Program-made: the position numbers and the translations under genes
In this document: in pieces, positions 11,715-22,032 of the stretch
How positions within the stretch are numbered: the stretch's first letter is position 1
How the letters are laid out: the number at the start of each line of letters is the position of its first letter
Assembly (NCBI GenBank): GCA_004194705.1
Contig: SADC01001227.1
Location: 3,502,247 to 3,566,246, forward strand
Length of the DNA: 64,000 nt
Direction: 5' to 3'
From: Ditylenchus dipsaci
Taxonomy: Eukaryota > Nematoda > Chromadorea > Rhabditida > Anguinidae
The notes under the pieces: generated by a model
What the model was told of the DNA's origin: nothing
Seen by the model: only the letters and a program-made list of their open reading frames with translations
Databases searched by the model: none

Positions 11715-11937
11715 TAAGGCCATTTTAGATTTACAATTTCAAAACTTTTTATGGGTTGAAAAATAATCCCCCTGGGGAATAAAAGAGGCTACAAAGAAAT
11801 CATTGCTCAGCTCTTCTCGATTCTCTCCAGGCAAAGCTTCGATGATTTTCTTCTTTGTTTCCAGAGTGATCACTCTTCGTTTGCCAGGAGTTGAGGCTAA
11901 GAGTTAATAAACGAAATTTTGACAAGAACAATAACTA

Positions 11938-12031
11938 CCGTATTTTCACTAATAGATTGTGACTTCCTCCTTCTGATGTAGTAGGATTGGAAAATAAACG
12001 CGCCCCGGGGCAGTTATTAGAGAAAATACGG
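11938..12031. mobile_element. TA-flanked CCGTATTTTC MITE
   Basis: Short element with inverted ends CCGTATTTTC / GAAAATACGG and TA on each side; the centre has CGCCCCGGGGC. One of five copies of this family in the window. Confidence 0.7.
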
Positions 12032-12764
12032 TATGCAATAACTATATGATCACAAAAAAACCACACGATCACAAAATTTCAGAAAACGGAAAGAACACTG
12101 GCAGTGCAAAAACAATGTTGTGAACAATGTTTTCCTTGCAGAACATATAAAAATAATTGGCCTTTACAACCCATTTTCACGTTTTGTCCCTAATTTAACA
12201 GGCGGACGCAATGGAGAGCGTTAATTATAATGTCGGGACCAGCCTCACCCGGACGCAATGGGGAGCTGGACGCAATGAAGAGCGGACGCAATGGGGAGAG
12301 TCGTTTATAGGTAATTTCATAGACAACCAACCAAACCAAAAAAAGGCGGACGCAATGGAGAGCTGGACGCAATGGGGAGCGACGCTATGGAGAGCGTCGA
12401 CTGTATTATCAAACCTAATTCACCACACGATTTTACATTTTATAGCATGGTTTGTTTTTCATTTAAATTTGTTTAAATTTTTCAGGCCATCCAGGTGAGC
12501 ATACACTTGACCAGAAGGTACTACCCTGGAATTTGGGGTTCGGGTGGGTGAAATCGCAGTTTTGGTCCTTACCACACAATTTACGTCGAAAATAAGGGTT
12601 TGAATGTAGTATGTTGACTGTGGCTTTTCAAAGATTACTTCTACCTGCTACTTTTTTGTACGGAGGCGAATAGTCCCGGGAGGCAAATTGTCCTGGAGGC
12701 GAATTGTACTGAAGGCGAATTGTCCTGGAGGCGAATAGTCCGGTAAATTACCAACTCCTTACAA

Positions 12765-13064
12765 AGACTGACTCGTTACTCCAACTCGTTACAATACCAA
12801 CTCGTTACAGTACGAACTCGTTACACAGCACCAACTCGTTACAGAGTCATACCAACTCGTTACTAGGCTATACAGTCGACCCTCGATTTAACGGGACCCC
12901 TAGGGACCGGTCCGGGGTGCCGTTAAATCGAGGTTCACTTTGACTAAATCTTAGTCAATGCTGACCAAATCGGTCTATTTTTGGGTGTTTTGGGTGCCGT
13001 TAAATCGAGGGTGCCGTTAAATCGAGGGGCCGTTAAATCGAGGTTGACTGTACAACTCGTTACA
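12765..13064. repeat. ACCAACTCGTTAC array interrupted by a TA element
   Basis: Five or six copies of CCAACTCGTTACA at 12765-12862 resume once at 13053-13064. Between them sits a TA-flanked element (12873-13050) with ends CAGTCGACCCTCGATTTAAC and word GCCGTTAAATCGAGG. The array therefore predates the insertion. Confidence 0.75.
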
Positions 13065-13992
13065 AAAAATATTTTGGCGCTACTAAATTACACTCGCCTC
13101 CCAAATCAACTTTTCGAAATGTGTTTCCAAACACCTTATATCGACCCTAAAATCATCTCAGGAGTTCAAAAAAGGTATTATTTTAAAGGACCATGAAACT
13201 TGAATTCGCGCGAGACCACCTTTTTTTTGCACAAAATGTTTTTGAATTTTTTTTGTGTGCATTGAAAATTCAAATTCCATTTATGAGTAAACTAGTTTTG
13301 CCCGCCCTGCGGGCGGGTTTTATTTTCCGCTGATATTTTGATTTTGTTTCGCAAAAAATTGCGTAGTTTTCGATTTATTTACGCTGATGTTTCCGAATCA
13401 TTTTTCTTTTTTTCGTTTCTTTTTCTACTTGGATAAAATATACACATTCTTTTGAAAATCAAGAAAGGCTTCAATTTACCGCTCGATCATTGATACGGAA
13501 TCTCATTCAGATACTTAGACGATTTAAAAAAATCAGAAACTATACATGAATGGCATCTTTTTTCTTCTTGCTAACATCACAAAAGCGCTCGTTTAGTGTC
13601 CTGTGGTGGGATTCACAAAACGTCTTTTTCTCTTGCGGGTTTAATAACAGTAGTCTGTGGTCTTTAAAAAGTCTATGAATATAAGCATACGATATATATA
13701 ATATAAGCAAGAGGATAAATATTTAAAGAAACTTGAACCATGATGAATGAGCCACATACATGCAATTAATGACATATAAGAACATTAAACATGAGCATGA
13801 GAGTTGAAACATGACTCGTGATCTATGGACTCCTTTCGAAAACTTATGAAATTACTAACATTTACCGACTTTTTTAGACGTCTCAGTTAGAATCTGAAGG
13901 CGTCTTTCTCAATGGGCGAAATTTAAGAAGCGATCGCACTTTTCCTGCGGATAATTCAGTAAAAGCGCTTTTAAGTAAAATTCACGAAAATG
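13065..13992. other. Stretch without recognisable genes
   Basis: An AT-rich region containing one half-site of a TTAA-type repeat (near 13180) and otherwise unique sequence. It may include the 3' untranslated part of the minus-strand locus to its right, but nothing proves it. Confidence 0.4.
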
Positions 13993-14905
13993 TTAACTTT
14001 GTTGGCACTTCGACTGGACTATAATTCCTGTTTGAGTCGAGACAATGAGATTCGTATAAAACTTCGTATAAAGAATTCGAAATAAAAAGTTTTCAAAACT
14101 TTCAAAAAGACTCGAACGATTCAAATCGATTTCAAAATTTGATTTACAGTGATGGATGATCAATGCAAATATACAAAGAAGTTTATTATACAAACAGCGC
14201 ACAAATAAAAAACAGAAAATTTTAGATGACTCATTCTTTTAACCCATCAGGAATGTTCCAGTAGCATGAATGCCACCACTCGGTTTAGCACCTTGATTAT
14301 TCGCAATTCTTTGAGACATTACGAAAAAGACAAAGACTAAACCGAAAAAATTTATATTGAATCATAGAAGCATGAACAGTTCCAGTACCTTGAATGACCA
14401 CCACTCGGGTTGAGAACTTGATCCGTCGAGACTCTTTTGAGACAACACGATGAAAGACGAAGACTAAACAAAAAGATTTATATCGAAAACAGAGAAGTAC
14501 ATCAGTCACACTACCTTGGATGACCACCACTTGGGTTTAAGAACTTGATCCATCGAGATTTTCTCTTGAGACGTCACGATGAAGGAACGAAGATAAATAC
14601 AAAAGATTTATATCGAAACAGAGAAGAATATTACAGTCACACTACCTTGGATGACCACCACTTGGTTTTAAGAACTTGATTCTTCGAGACTTCTCTCGAA
14701 ACACCACAATNNNNNNNNNNNNNNNNNCGAGAGGAGGAACTACTGCGGCTGCTGCTTGAACGGGAAATCAGATGAAGAGCTGGCTGTAAGACTGCTGCGA
14801 CTTGACGAATCACTACTGGAACTGCCGCTGGAATGGATCGACTGCGAGAACTAGTGATCCAGACTTCTTATTCGAACCCACTTTCTTGCTGTCTTTTGAT
14901 TCGAC
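13993..14905 (-). CDS. Uncertain minus-strand locus: Ser-rich exon plus tandem mini-exon-like units
   Basis: Reading leftward from about 14905 there is ATG GTC GAA.. (MVESKDSKKVGSNKKSG). A Ser/Arg-rich stretch follows, split over two frames (SSRSRS, then SGSSSSDSSSRSSLTASSSS), then the N gap at 14711-14727. Left of the gap, three or four units of about 110-120 bases repeat. Each has an AG acceptor, a short stretch around GATCAAGTTCTTAAACCC..AGTGGTGGTCATC and a GT donor. The last unit ends NQGAKPSGGIHATG..MG and a stop near 14241. It could be an RS-type protein with duplicated small exons and base-loss errors, or a minisatellite. The assembly gap limits any call. Confidence 0.3.
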
Positions 14906-15250
14906 CATTGCCAATTAACTATAAATCAAAACTTGTTGACACAACAAAGTGTCAGAAAGTAGATATTTCTGGCAAAAGGCAGGTCACGCAAATGTTACTT
15001 GAAAAAATTGTACGCAATCACTGTCATACCTGCACGGGCGCCGGTGCCAGGCAAAATTTCACCATGTTCGGGCGCCGGCGCCGGACGCCATTTTTAATAG
15101 CGGCGCCGGCGCCATTTTTCATAGTGGCGCCGTGCCGACGCCATTTTCATAGCGGCGCTGGCGCCCAGCTCGAGAAACCACCCAGTACTGCTTTTTGCTT
15201 TCAGACTTTTGAGGGTGCACTTCAGTTACAGGCTGTAACTTAGGGGTATA

Positions 15251-15442
15251 CAGTCGAGTCTCGATTTAACGATCACCCTGGGACCGACCCAGGTGATCGT
15301 TAAATCGAGAGTGATCGTTGAATCGAGGGTAATTTGACGGAATTTATTATTGAAGGACCGATCCAGGTGATCGTTAAATCGAAGTTGATCGTTAAATCGA
15401 AGTTATCGTTAATCGGGTGATCGTTAAATCGAGACTCGACTG
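15251..15442. mobile_element. TA-flanked CAGTCGAGTCTCGATTT MITE, word GATCGTTAAATCGAG
   Basis: Inverted ends CAGTCGAGTCTCGATTTAAC, TA on both borders, four to five internal copies of GATCGTTAAATCGA. Pogo/Tigger-like. Just to its left (15038-15166) is a GC-rich array of GGCGCCGGCGCC words. Confidence 0.75.
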
Positions 15443-15558
15443 TAGACGTTACCTACAAATGTGACATTTGTCCCATTTGGAACGTAAACGTCCAGGACAC
15501 CTACCAAATGGGACATTTTTTCAAATTTGGCGTTATTTTGAATTTTGTTTCATTAATT

Positions 15559-15970
15559 GGGCAGCGACGATTGCGCCATTTCAAATTGCGCCAATTCAGA
15601 TTGCGCCACATTCAAATTGCGCCAATGCAGATTGCGCCACTGCAAATTGCGCCAAAATCAAGATTGCGCCACTGCAAATTGCGCCACTAATATACTCTGA
15701 TCAAAAAGGCAAATACTTTTTTTAATCTGATATCAACGAATTTTGTTCCTTCTAACTATTAGGGCTGACTGTTTTCATGTCCTTCAATGACCAATTTCAG
15801 TAAAATGACCAGAAATTTGCAGGTTGTAATGGCGCAATGTGCAGTGGCGCAATTCGATTTTGGCGCAATTTGCAGTGGATTGCGCCAGCGATCTGGATTT
15901 GCACTGGCGCAATTTGAATATGGCGCAATCTGAATTGGCGCAATTTGAAATGGCGCAATCGTCGGCTGCC
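15559..15970. mobile_element. Foldback element, word AATTGCGCCA, 8-bp duplication CATTAATT
   Basis: It starts GGGCAGCGACGATTGCGCC and ends with the inverse ..GTCGGCTGCC. The 8-bp repeat CATTAATT flanks it (15551-15558 and 15971-15978). The arms are AAATTGCGCCA arrays. It is the same family as the larger 32404-33839 element, which shares GGGCAGCGAC ends and an 8-bp duplication. No coding capacity. Confidence 0.85.
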
Positions 15971-16400
15971 CATTAATTAAGCAGTTTATGCCATTACTTC
16001 GGCAAGTTCATTATTGTCTTGTTATTTTTTGTTTGATTTTGACATTTTACGCATTACTTATTAATTACTCTTACTGCATATGTCATTGCTTTTATTTATT
16101 CGTTGCTAATGTTTACTCATTATTTATATTTCTAGATGAACCACATTTAAGTGGACTAACAAGGATATCGTCGATAAGCTGCAGGCAAGAAAGATGGCAA
16201 GATCTCCGACGCAGATGTGCAAAAAATCTCAAGAGCAACTACAACAGGGAATTGACAAAAAAACAATCTTTCGCCATTTGCCAGCGTCAACTACAGCAGA
16301 ACCGAAAGAAGCGTAATGTATGATTTGTAAATTAATTTGTATTCTTTGTTTATTTTAGTGAGCTGAAGTCAAAATTTGGTGGAACTATGCTAGCCGTTCG

Positions 16401-17035
16401 GGACCAATACGACTTGATACAAATTATGACTTGATACATCGACTTGATACACTGTCGACTTGATACATCAACTTGATACATCTTCCAAAAAGTAGCTCGA
16501 AAATTTACTAACTATACCGTTATTATCATGTTTTTCAACATGGGCCGTGGCAAAAGGAGACTCTATATGCATTTTTGTTCAAAAGTCTTGCTCGGAGTTA
16601 TGTATAAGGTAAGTGAGTGCGCGCATCTCTAACCAACCAAGCCCTGCGCCACTTCGGGGGCGCAGGGGGCTTGGTTGCTTGGGGTTGAGATGCACACACG
16701 CAACTCGAAAGGGACTCTGGATGCATGAAAAGCATGCATACCAGAGTTTATTTATGCGGTAGGCCCCACTGTTCGAAATTATATCAACATCTTGCTTTTT
16801 ACTCAAAAGTGATCCTTTCTTCGGTTATTTTTCACCCCAATACAGCCTTGAATCCCTTTAAAATGATCAAAAAAGGGTACTTTGGATGTCTTTAAAACTT
16901 AATTTTCAAGCTACTTTTTTGAAGATGCATCAAGTCGATGTATCAAGTTGACAGTGTATCAAGTCGATGTATCAAGTCGTCAGTGTATCAAGTTGATGTA
17001 TCTAGTCATAATTTGTATCAAGTTGATGTAATACC
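16401..17035. mobile_element. Foldback element, word GACTTGATACATC, 9-bp duplication AGCCGTTCG
   Basis: It begins GGACCAATACGACTTGATAC; its right end is the inverse of GGTATTACATCAACTTGATAC. The exact 9-bp AGCCGTTCG lies on both sides (16392-16400 and 17036-17044). Removing the element and one copy of the 9-mer restores the FLYWCH reading frame. The interior includes a copy of another palindromic repeat (about 16555-16795). Confidence 0.88.
16555..16795. repeat. GTAAGTG-CGCGCATCTC palindromic repeat (family of at least four)
   Basis: Contains AGTCTTGCTCGGA, AAGTGAGTGCGCGCATCTC, a GC-rich hairpin around CCAAGCCC..GGGCTTGG and CATGCATACCAGAGTTTA. Other copies lie at 31375-31640, 44870-45010 (partial) and 45295-45545, with a fragment at 51865-51905. 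The shared end TTTATTCATACGGTAGGCCC-like is conserved. Confidence 0.65.
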
Positions 17036-17335
17036 AGCCGTTCGTGATGGACAGGAATATCGAGCTTTTATGCTATGGCGCAGAACGACGTACCAATGCA
17101 CTGATTGCTTTAAGTGAGTTTCTTTTTTAGTTATTATTTGGCTACGATATATTTTTTTTTAGTATACACAAGAAGCTCAATCTCAAGTTTCCGTTACCTT
17201 TGGTCACTATATAATATAAAATAGAAAATAACACAAATTTGAAAAATGTCCCATTTGGTAGGTAAACGTCCTGGGACGTTTACCTACCAAATGGGACAAA
17301 TGTCCCATTTGTAGGTAAACGTCTACTCACCAATT

Positions 17336-17615
17336 TAAATGGGCCCGTTCAAATTGGGCAAATTCAAATCAGGTCACATTTGACTGCAGAAAAAGACTTT
17401 TCGCTCCTAAATATCATGAATTTCAGATACGCCATGAAGCCATTATGTCGCGACCGAAAAAAAAAGTACGTTAAAGGTGGTATTAAAGTGCATACAGGGT
17501 CAAACTTCAATCAGAAAAAAGACCCAATTTAACTTGGCCAAATTTTTATCTCGGCCCAATTTGAATTAGACCAATCTGACCGGGCCCAATTTGAATTGGC
17601 CTAATCTTTGGCGTG
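17336..17615. repeat. Word array GGCCCAATTTGAATT
   Basis: Inverted short arrays of GGCCCAATTTGAATT (left about 17336-17385, right about 17520-17610) surround the last FLYWCH exon. The word type is the same as foldback arms elsewhere; borders are unclear. Confidence 0.45.
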
Positions 17616-17663
17616 CCTAAAGATTTGCAGATTAAAGAATTACTCGACATTTCCATACTCCTG

Positions 17664-18981
17664 GGGCTATGTCACTATTTGAAGATTGAAAGTGGAAAGT
17701 GGAAAATGGAAAGTCATTTTCTGTGTCACTAACATTTTGGAAAGTGGAAAATTGGAATGGAAAGTGGAAAGTGGAAAATGGAAAATTTCCATGGAAATTT
17801 CCACTTCTGTGTCACTATTTGAAAATTGGAAATGGAAAGTGGAAAATTGGAAAAATTTCCATGGAAAATTGATGGCTAAGGCTACGGGCTACAAATTTTG
17901 GAAAGTTCCATATTGCAATTTCTTTTGTATCTAAGCTGTTTTTCGAGCCGCTTGTAGCGATTTTTTGTGTCGTATTTCGCTAGCCACAACACCTATAATA
18001 GGGTAGATACTTATTCTGAGGGAACATCTGCCTCCAAATTCGAAAATATCAGTTTTTTACATGGGATTGTAAACCATAATCTCTTACCATAATTTCACGC
18101 TGAATATGGTTGGACAATACCAAAACTATAATTTTGGTGACTCAAACTATGAAACCTAGAGTAGGTACCCATTGTTCAGGTGTACCGTAAATCCTCTAAT
18201 AGAGCCCCCGGGGGCTTATTTTTTCAATCCTGAAAAATCTTGAAATTGTCAATCAAAAATGGTGCTAACTCTGAAACTCTAGTCAAAAATCGAGGGGGGG
18301 GGCTCTATTAGAGAGGGGGGCTCTATTAGAGGATTTACGGTATATCCAGCTGGATGGTCTAAAAATGAAATTTTAGTGAAATTTTATTTTACGTTTTTCA
18401 TACCCCAAAACCTGTCTTCTGGACTAATTCGGACATGCTGAAGATGTTTGATAGTGGTAAAATGCCGTTTTGTAGGATATTTTTTAGTTTTGGGCAGTAA
18501 TTAATTTCGGTAAAATCAATTATTGCCTGAAACTCAAAAAAACTCGAGAAAAAGGCTTTTTACCTCTATCAAACCATCTTTAGCGTGCCCGAATCAGTTC
18601 AGAAAACAGGTTTTGGAACCCGAAACGTAAAAAAAAAATTGATCCAAGTGGACGACCACCTGGTTTACGACCAGTTGGTCTAAATGGGGACGGGTTGCTA
18701 TTTTGATTGAATAAAGGATGTTTTTGAGTGTGCGTCAGCGTTATTTTCCAGTTTTTCGGAAAGTGGAAAATTTACCACTTACCATGGAAAATTGGAAAGT
18801 GGAAAATGGAAAGCGGAAAATTTCTTAGTGACACAGAAAAGTGGAAATTTTTCACTTTCCATTCCACTTTCCATTGTAAATTTTCCTTTAGTGACACAGA
18901 ACTTTCCACTTTCCATTTTCCACTTTCCATTTTCCAATTTCCATGGAAACTTTCCCAATCTTCAATTAGTGACATAGGCCC
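17664..18981. mobile_element. Foldback element, word GGAAAGTGGAAA, 3-bp duplication CTG
   Basis: Ends GGGCTATGTCACTA / TAGTGACATAGGCCC are inverted, flanked by CTG on both sides (17661-17663 and 18982-18984). The arms are GGAAAGTGGAAAATGGAAA arrays (about 17685-17870 and 18755-18960). Nested within are a TA-flanked CCGTAA element (18185-18340), a GTGGACGACCAC repeat (about 18340-18680) and a satellite unit (about 18000-18210). GGGC ends and a 3-bp duplication suggest PIF/Harbinger. Confidence 0.7.
18185..18340. mobile_element. TA-flanked CCGTAAATCCTCTAATAGAG MITE
   Basis: Ends CCGTAAATCCTCTAATAGAG and inverse, TA at both borders, two internal CTCTATTAGAG words next to G-runs. A member of the CCGTA..TACGG family. 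Confidence 0.7.
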
Positions 18982-19008
18982 CTGCTCCAAACTTCCGTCT
19001 TAAACTTT

Positions 19009-19795
19009 TATGCATCTGCTTAGCGGTGTTCGGACTCAGCCAGCAAGCATCGTTGAGCTTAGAGGAAGAATGCAGCTTTCCTGCGAAAAACTGCTGTGGG
19101 AGGTGGTTTATCGTGCCATGAATTCGAACGAAATCCTGCTCCGCAGAAGAATAGAAGTTCAAGGCAGAAGGGGGCAGAAGGCAGGGGTACACATTAGAGC
19201 TGATGACAAACAATATATTGTTATTGATATATTGGGTATTGGCCCCCATTTTCGGAAAGATATTGTTATTGGGATATTGGGGTACCGCTTTCAGAATTAT
19301 CGGTATTGCTATTGGGTTCGGCCAAATATTGTAATCAAACAAATTTTGCCTGCGGCGCAATTTTTCCCCCAAAATTTTCATTCGATTTTCCATCTGCAGT
19401 GCATCCAAAATAATTAGAGCTGACGACAAACAATACAGGGTGTTTCAAGAAATTCGGTAGTTTTAAAATGACCATAACTTTTTTTCTAGTCCGTTTTTCG
19501 AAATTCTGTTTTCACAGATCAATTTTTCTAGCCGACAACCCTGTATATTTTTATTGGGATGTTGGTCCCAATTTTCGGGAAAATATTGGTATTGGGATAT
19601 TGGGTACCGCTTTCAAAAATGTTGGTATTGGGGTTTGGGTGAGAGGAATATATTGGGTTATTGGGGTAAGCCAAATCGTCAGCTCTAGTACACATGGAAG
19701 ATGCGAATATTTTGAACTCTGAGGTTCAAATTATCTTGAATGCACATCCAATTTTTTACAGGGAAGCTGATAATATTAAAATTGGGGAAGAATAA
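19009..19795 (+). pseudogene. Unrecognised ORF split by a hAT-like insertion
   Basis: An ORF starting MHLLSGVRTQPASIVEL runs to 19194. Removing the 493-bp element at 19195-19687 and one 8-bp repeat lets it continue in frame to a stop at 19793-19795 (..NILNSEVQIILNAHPIFY..KIGEE), about 97 codons. That the frame survives removal of the insertion argues for past coding. I recognise no domain; a transposon-derived or small host gene are both possible. The opposite strand also has an ORF over 18962-19429 that does not benefit from excision. Confidence 0.35.
19195..19687. mobile_element. hAT-like element, 8-bp duplication GTACACAT
   Basis: Ends TAGAGCTGATGAC and inverse ..TCGTCAGCTCTA fit the hAT YARNG terminus. 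Exact GTACACAT lies at 19187-19194 and 19688-19695. The interior is rich in ATTGGGATATTGGG-type microsatellite, with a 108-bp TA-flanked CAGGGTG remnant at 19436-19543. Confidence 0.8.
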
Positions 19796-19799
19796 AAAT

Positions 19800-22032
19800 T
19801 TGGGGACATATTTCAGAGTATTTGGGGACATTTTACAGAGATTTAGGGACATTTTTCAGCAATTTGGGGCATTTCGACATCAAAAATATCTCGAACATCT
19901 CGAACAATCTTCGAAATCGAAGGTTCGATTCGAAACCCTAGTCATAATCTCGAAGATCTAACCGAAGGGATCAGCATTATTGTCTCCGCAAAATAACTAT
20001 CTTAAATTTTTTCAAAGATTCAATTTTAATGGGGTTTTTTAAAGTGTTATTTTATAATTTTTTTAAGATCCATCTCGATAAATTAGACTGTACTCTCCTA
20101 ATCTTTATTAAAGGAAAACAAAATGAAAAAACATGATTAATTTGGCACAATAGACGTAGGCCCTCCTCAGACTTCGCAGTTACTAAATAAAGGCAAAACT
20201 TCGCAGCCATGAAAAAAGCAGGTTTTGGACTGCGAAGTCAAATTTTCGACTGCACAGTTTTTATGATGATTTGTAGTCATTGACTGCGCACTCATAAAAA
20301 GTTTTGAAATTAACTTCGCATTCAATGACTACAAAGTCATGACTATGCAGAGTATGGGGATGGCCATAGAAACACACAGACTAGTAGACAACAATGCACC
20401 AGGCAAAGAAAAGCTCGTAAAATTAAGAAAAAAATATTGGCTGTAGATACCCTGTATTGTTCTGACATCACCACAGAAAAAAATTGTACAAAAATATCAA
20501 ATAAATTAAAATCCAAAACAACAACAAAAAACCCTAATAATGGGTCATATATATTTGGCCGCAATTTCTGTAAAAATGACCGCAAGTCTAATCGATTTGA
20601 ACTGGTCGATTTTTTATTCGGCCTTCCAATTTGAAAATTGTGGGATGGCAAGGGCGAGGGGGAACTTGTCAAAACGAAAGTTCTCAAAACGGAAGTTTGT
20701 TAAAATTTTGCCTTGGTCCCGCTGTAGTGCAAATTGTGAAAAATTCAGAAAATTTTTTGAAAAATAGTTAAAAGTGTAATGCGGTAGCCATACTTGCGTG
20801 TTTTTTAAAAAAATATAAAGCGCCGCCGCCCGTTTTTAAGCGCCGGCGGGTTGCCAGCGGAAAGCGACCATCAGCGCTCCACCGGCGGCCGCGCAAGTAT
20901 GGCGGTGGCCACAATGGAGTATGAAGTCGAAGTGCGAAGTCTTTGACTACCCAGAGCTCTCCAATTTTGGCTCAAAATAGTGGGCTTGAAGCTTTCCACT
21001 CTCATTTTCGTGTCCTTTAAACTATTTAATATAAATCTCACAGTCGTTAAAAATCTATAATGAAATTTAATTGACTTCGCACTTCACACCTCCATTTTGC
21101 CCAAGGCATAAATAAATGGTTTTCGAGACTTTTGGGGAAAAAACAACATGAATTACTAAGGCAAATGTTTGAGAAGTTTCATTTTCGCGAAGTTTCATTT
21201 TGACAAAACCTAAATTTGAGAAGTTTCGTTTCTGACAAAGTTCCCATAGCCCTGGCAACTACAGGATTCCATAAAAAAACAGAAATGACAGAAAAATAAG
21301 TAAACATTAGGGTAGGCAAGTAAGTGGATCCGGCTTAAGTGGATCCGCAGGTACCCGAGCACAAAATTTGCTGTTATTTTGATAAATTTGCGGTCAAAAT
21401 CAAATACCACTCTTAAGGCGTATTCACAATGAGGAGTCTGTTTGCGAATGCTAAACAGACTACTCACTAAGAATCTGCAAAACAGAATCCTTGCTTTTTT
21501 ACTGTTTTCCCAAAATTATTCAGTTGGTGTAGTTTTTTATTTTATAGTTCCTTATTTGGCTTCTCACATCATATAGTTGAGATTTAGGGCTATTAAATCA
21601 GCTATTGATTAAGTAAAAATTGATTCAAAAACTCAGATAAAATTTTAAGAATCCGCCCAAGAATCCTGACTCAAATTCAAGTGCGGATGCTTGGGCCGAG
21701 TCTTTCTTTTTTAACTCAATTTTTTCAACAACATCTACTGTATTAATAGCTCATTTGGTAGCCCTGAATCTTAGCTACAAGATGGCGCCAACAGAAACTT
21801 TTTTGAAAATATAAAAATTTATGGTCATTTCCGTGTGACAAATCTGATTTAGCATCCGCAAACGGCCTCCTCATTGTGTTTTCGACCTTTAAATATATTG
21901 CCAATAAATTAATTTTTAGCTTTAATATGCAAACAATATTGTCCTAGGAAGAATTTCCACTGGAATTTCCTTGACTTTCGACCTGCTTTGGCTGTAGTGA
22001 ATGGTGATCAGGGATGGTTGTTGTTGCAGTGC
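19800..22032. other. Intergenic stretch, short repeats only
   Basis: No gene is visible. GACTTCGCA words occur at 20168-20345 and inverted at about 20915-21090. A small GC-rich palindrome with GCCATACTTGCG ends lies at about 20787-20902. CAAAACGAAAGTT words near 20670-20700 match inverted ones near 21175-21235. The right end carries the 3' flank of the ABCA gene, with ATTAAA on the minus strand near 21920. Confidence 0.45.

Larger units (their letters stand above)
11315..12403. mobile_element. TA-flanked CAGTCGACGCTCTCC element, word CGGACGCAATGGAGAGC
   Basis: It starts CAGTCGACGCTCTCCATTGC and ends GGAGAGCGTCGACTG, with TA on each side. Subterminal copies of CGGACGCAATGGAGAGC lie at both ends. 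The interior contains two further TA-flanked elements (11528-11714 and 11938-12031). Ends of the CAGTCGA..CTC type with TA duplication resemble pogo/Tigger elements. Confidence 0.75.
15444..17325. mobile_element. Foldback element carrying a FLYWCH transposase fragment
   Basis: The left arm at about 15444-15530 (AGACGTTACCTACAAATG, then ACATTTGTCCCATTTGG) is mirrored at about 17240-17325 (CCAAATGGGACAAATGTCCC, GGTAAACGTCT). The interior contains a nested foldback element (15559-15970), a spliced FLYWCH-coding fragment (16194-17532) and an insertion inside that fragment (16401-17035). The last FLYWCH exon lies just beyond the right arm, so the true right border may be further out. This is a three-level nest. 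Confidence 0.55.
16194..17532 (+). pseudogene. FLYWCH zinc-finger transposase fragment, interrupted
   Basis: The segments 16194-16312, 16359-16400, 17045-17113 and 17427-17532 join in frame with GT..AG introns. The junction 16400/17045 is not an intron but an excised 635-bp insertion with its 9-bp duplication. The protein starts MARSPTQMCKKSQ. Its middle has the FLYWCH pattern: GGTMLAVRDGQEYRAFMLW, then YQCTDCFKYAMK, then IKVHTG (aromatic Y/W, Cys pair, final His). In animals FLYWCH fingers are the usual N-terminal DNA-binding part of Mutator-like transposases. The catalytic domain is absent, so it is a relic or a non-autonomous remnant. Confidence 0.6.

Noticed and set aside
17664..18981. 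Target duplication of 8-10 bp for this element
   Set aside because: Flanks beyond CTG do not match; the 3-bp reading is supported by the same target at 28162-28306.
20343..20767. Overlapping ORFs of 60-114 codons on both strands
   Set aside because: No domain, no splice context and low-complexity composition; AT-rich chance ORFs.
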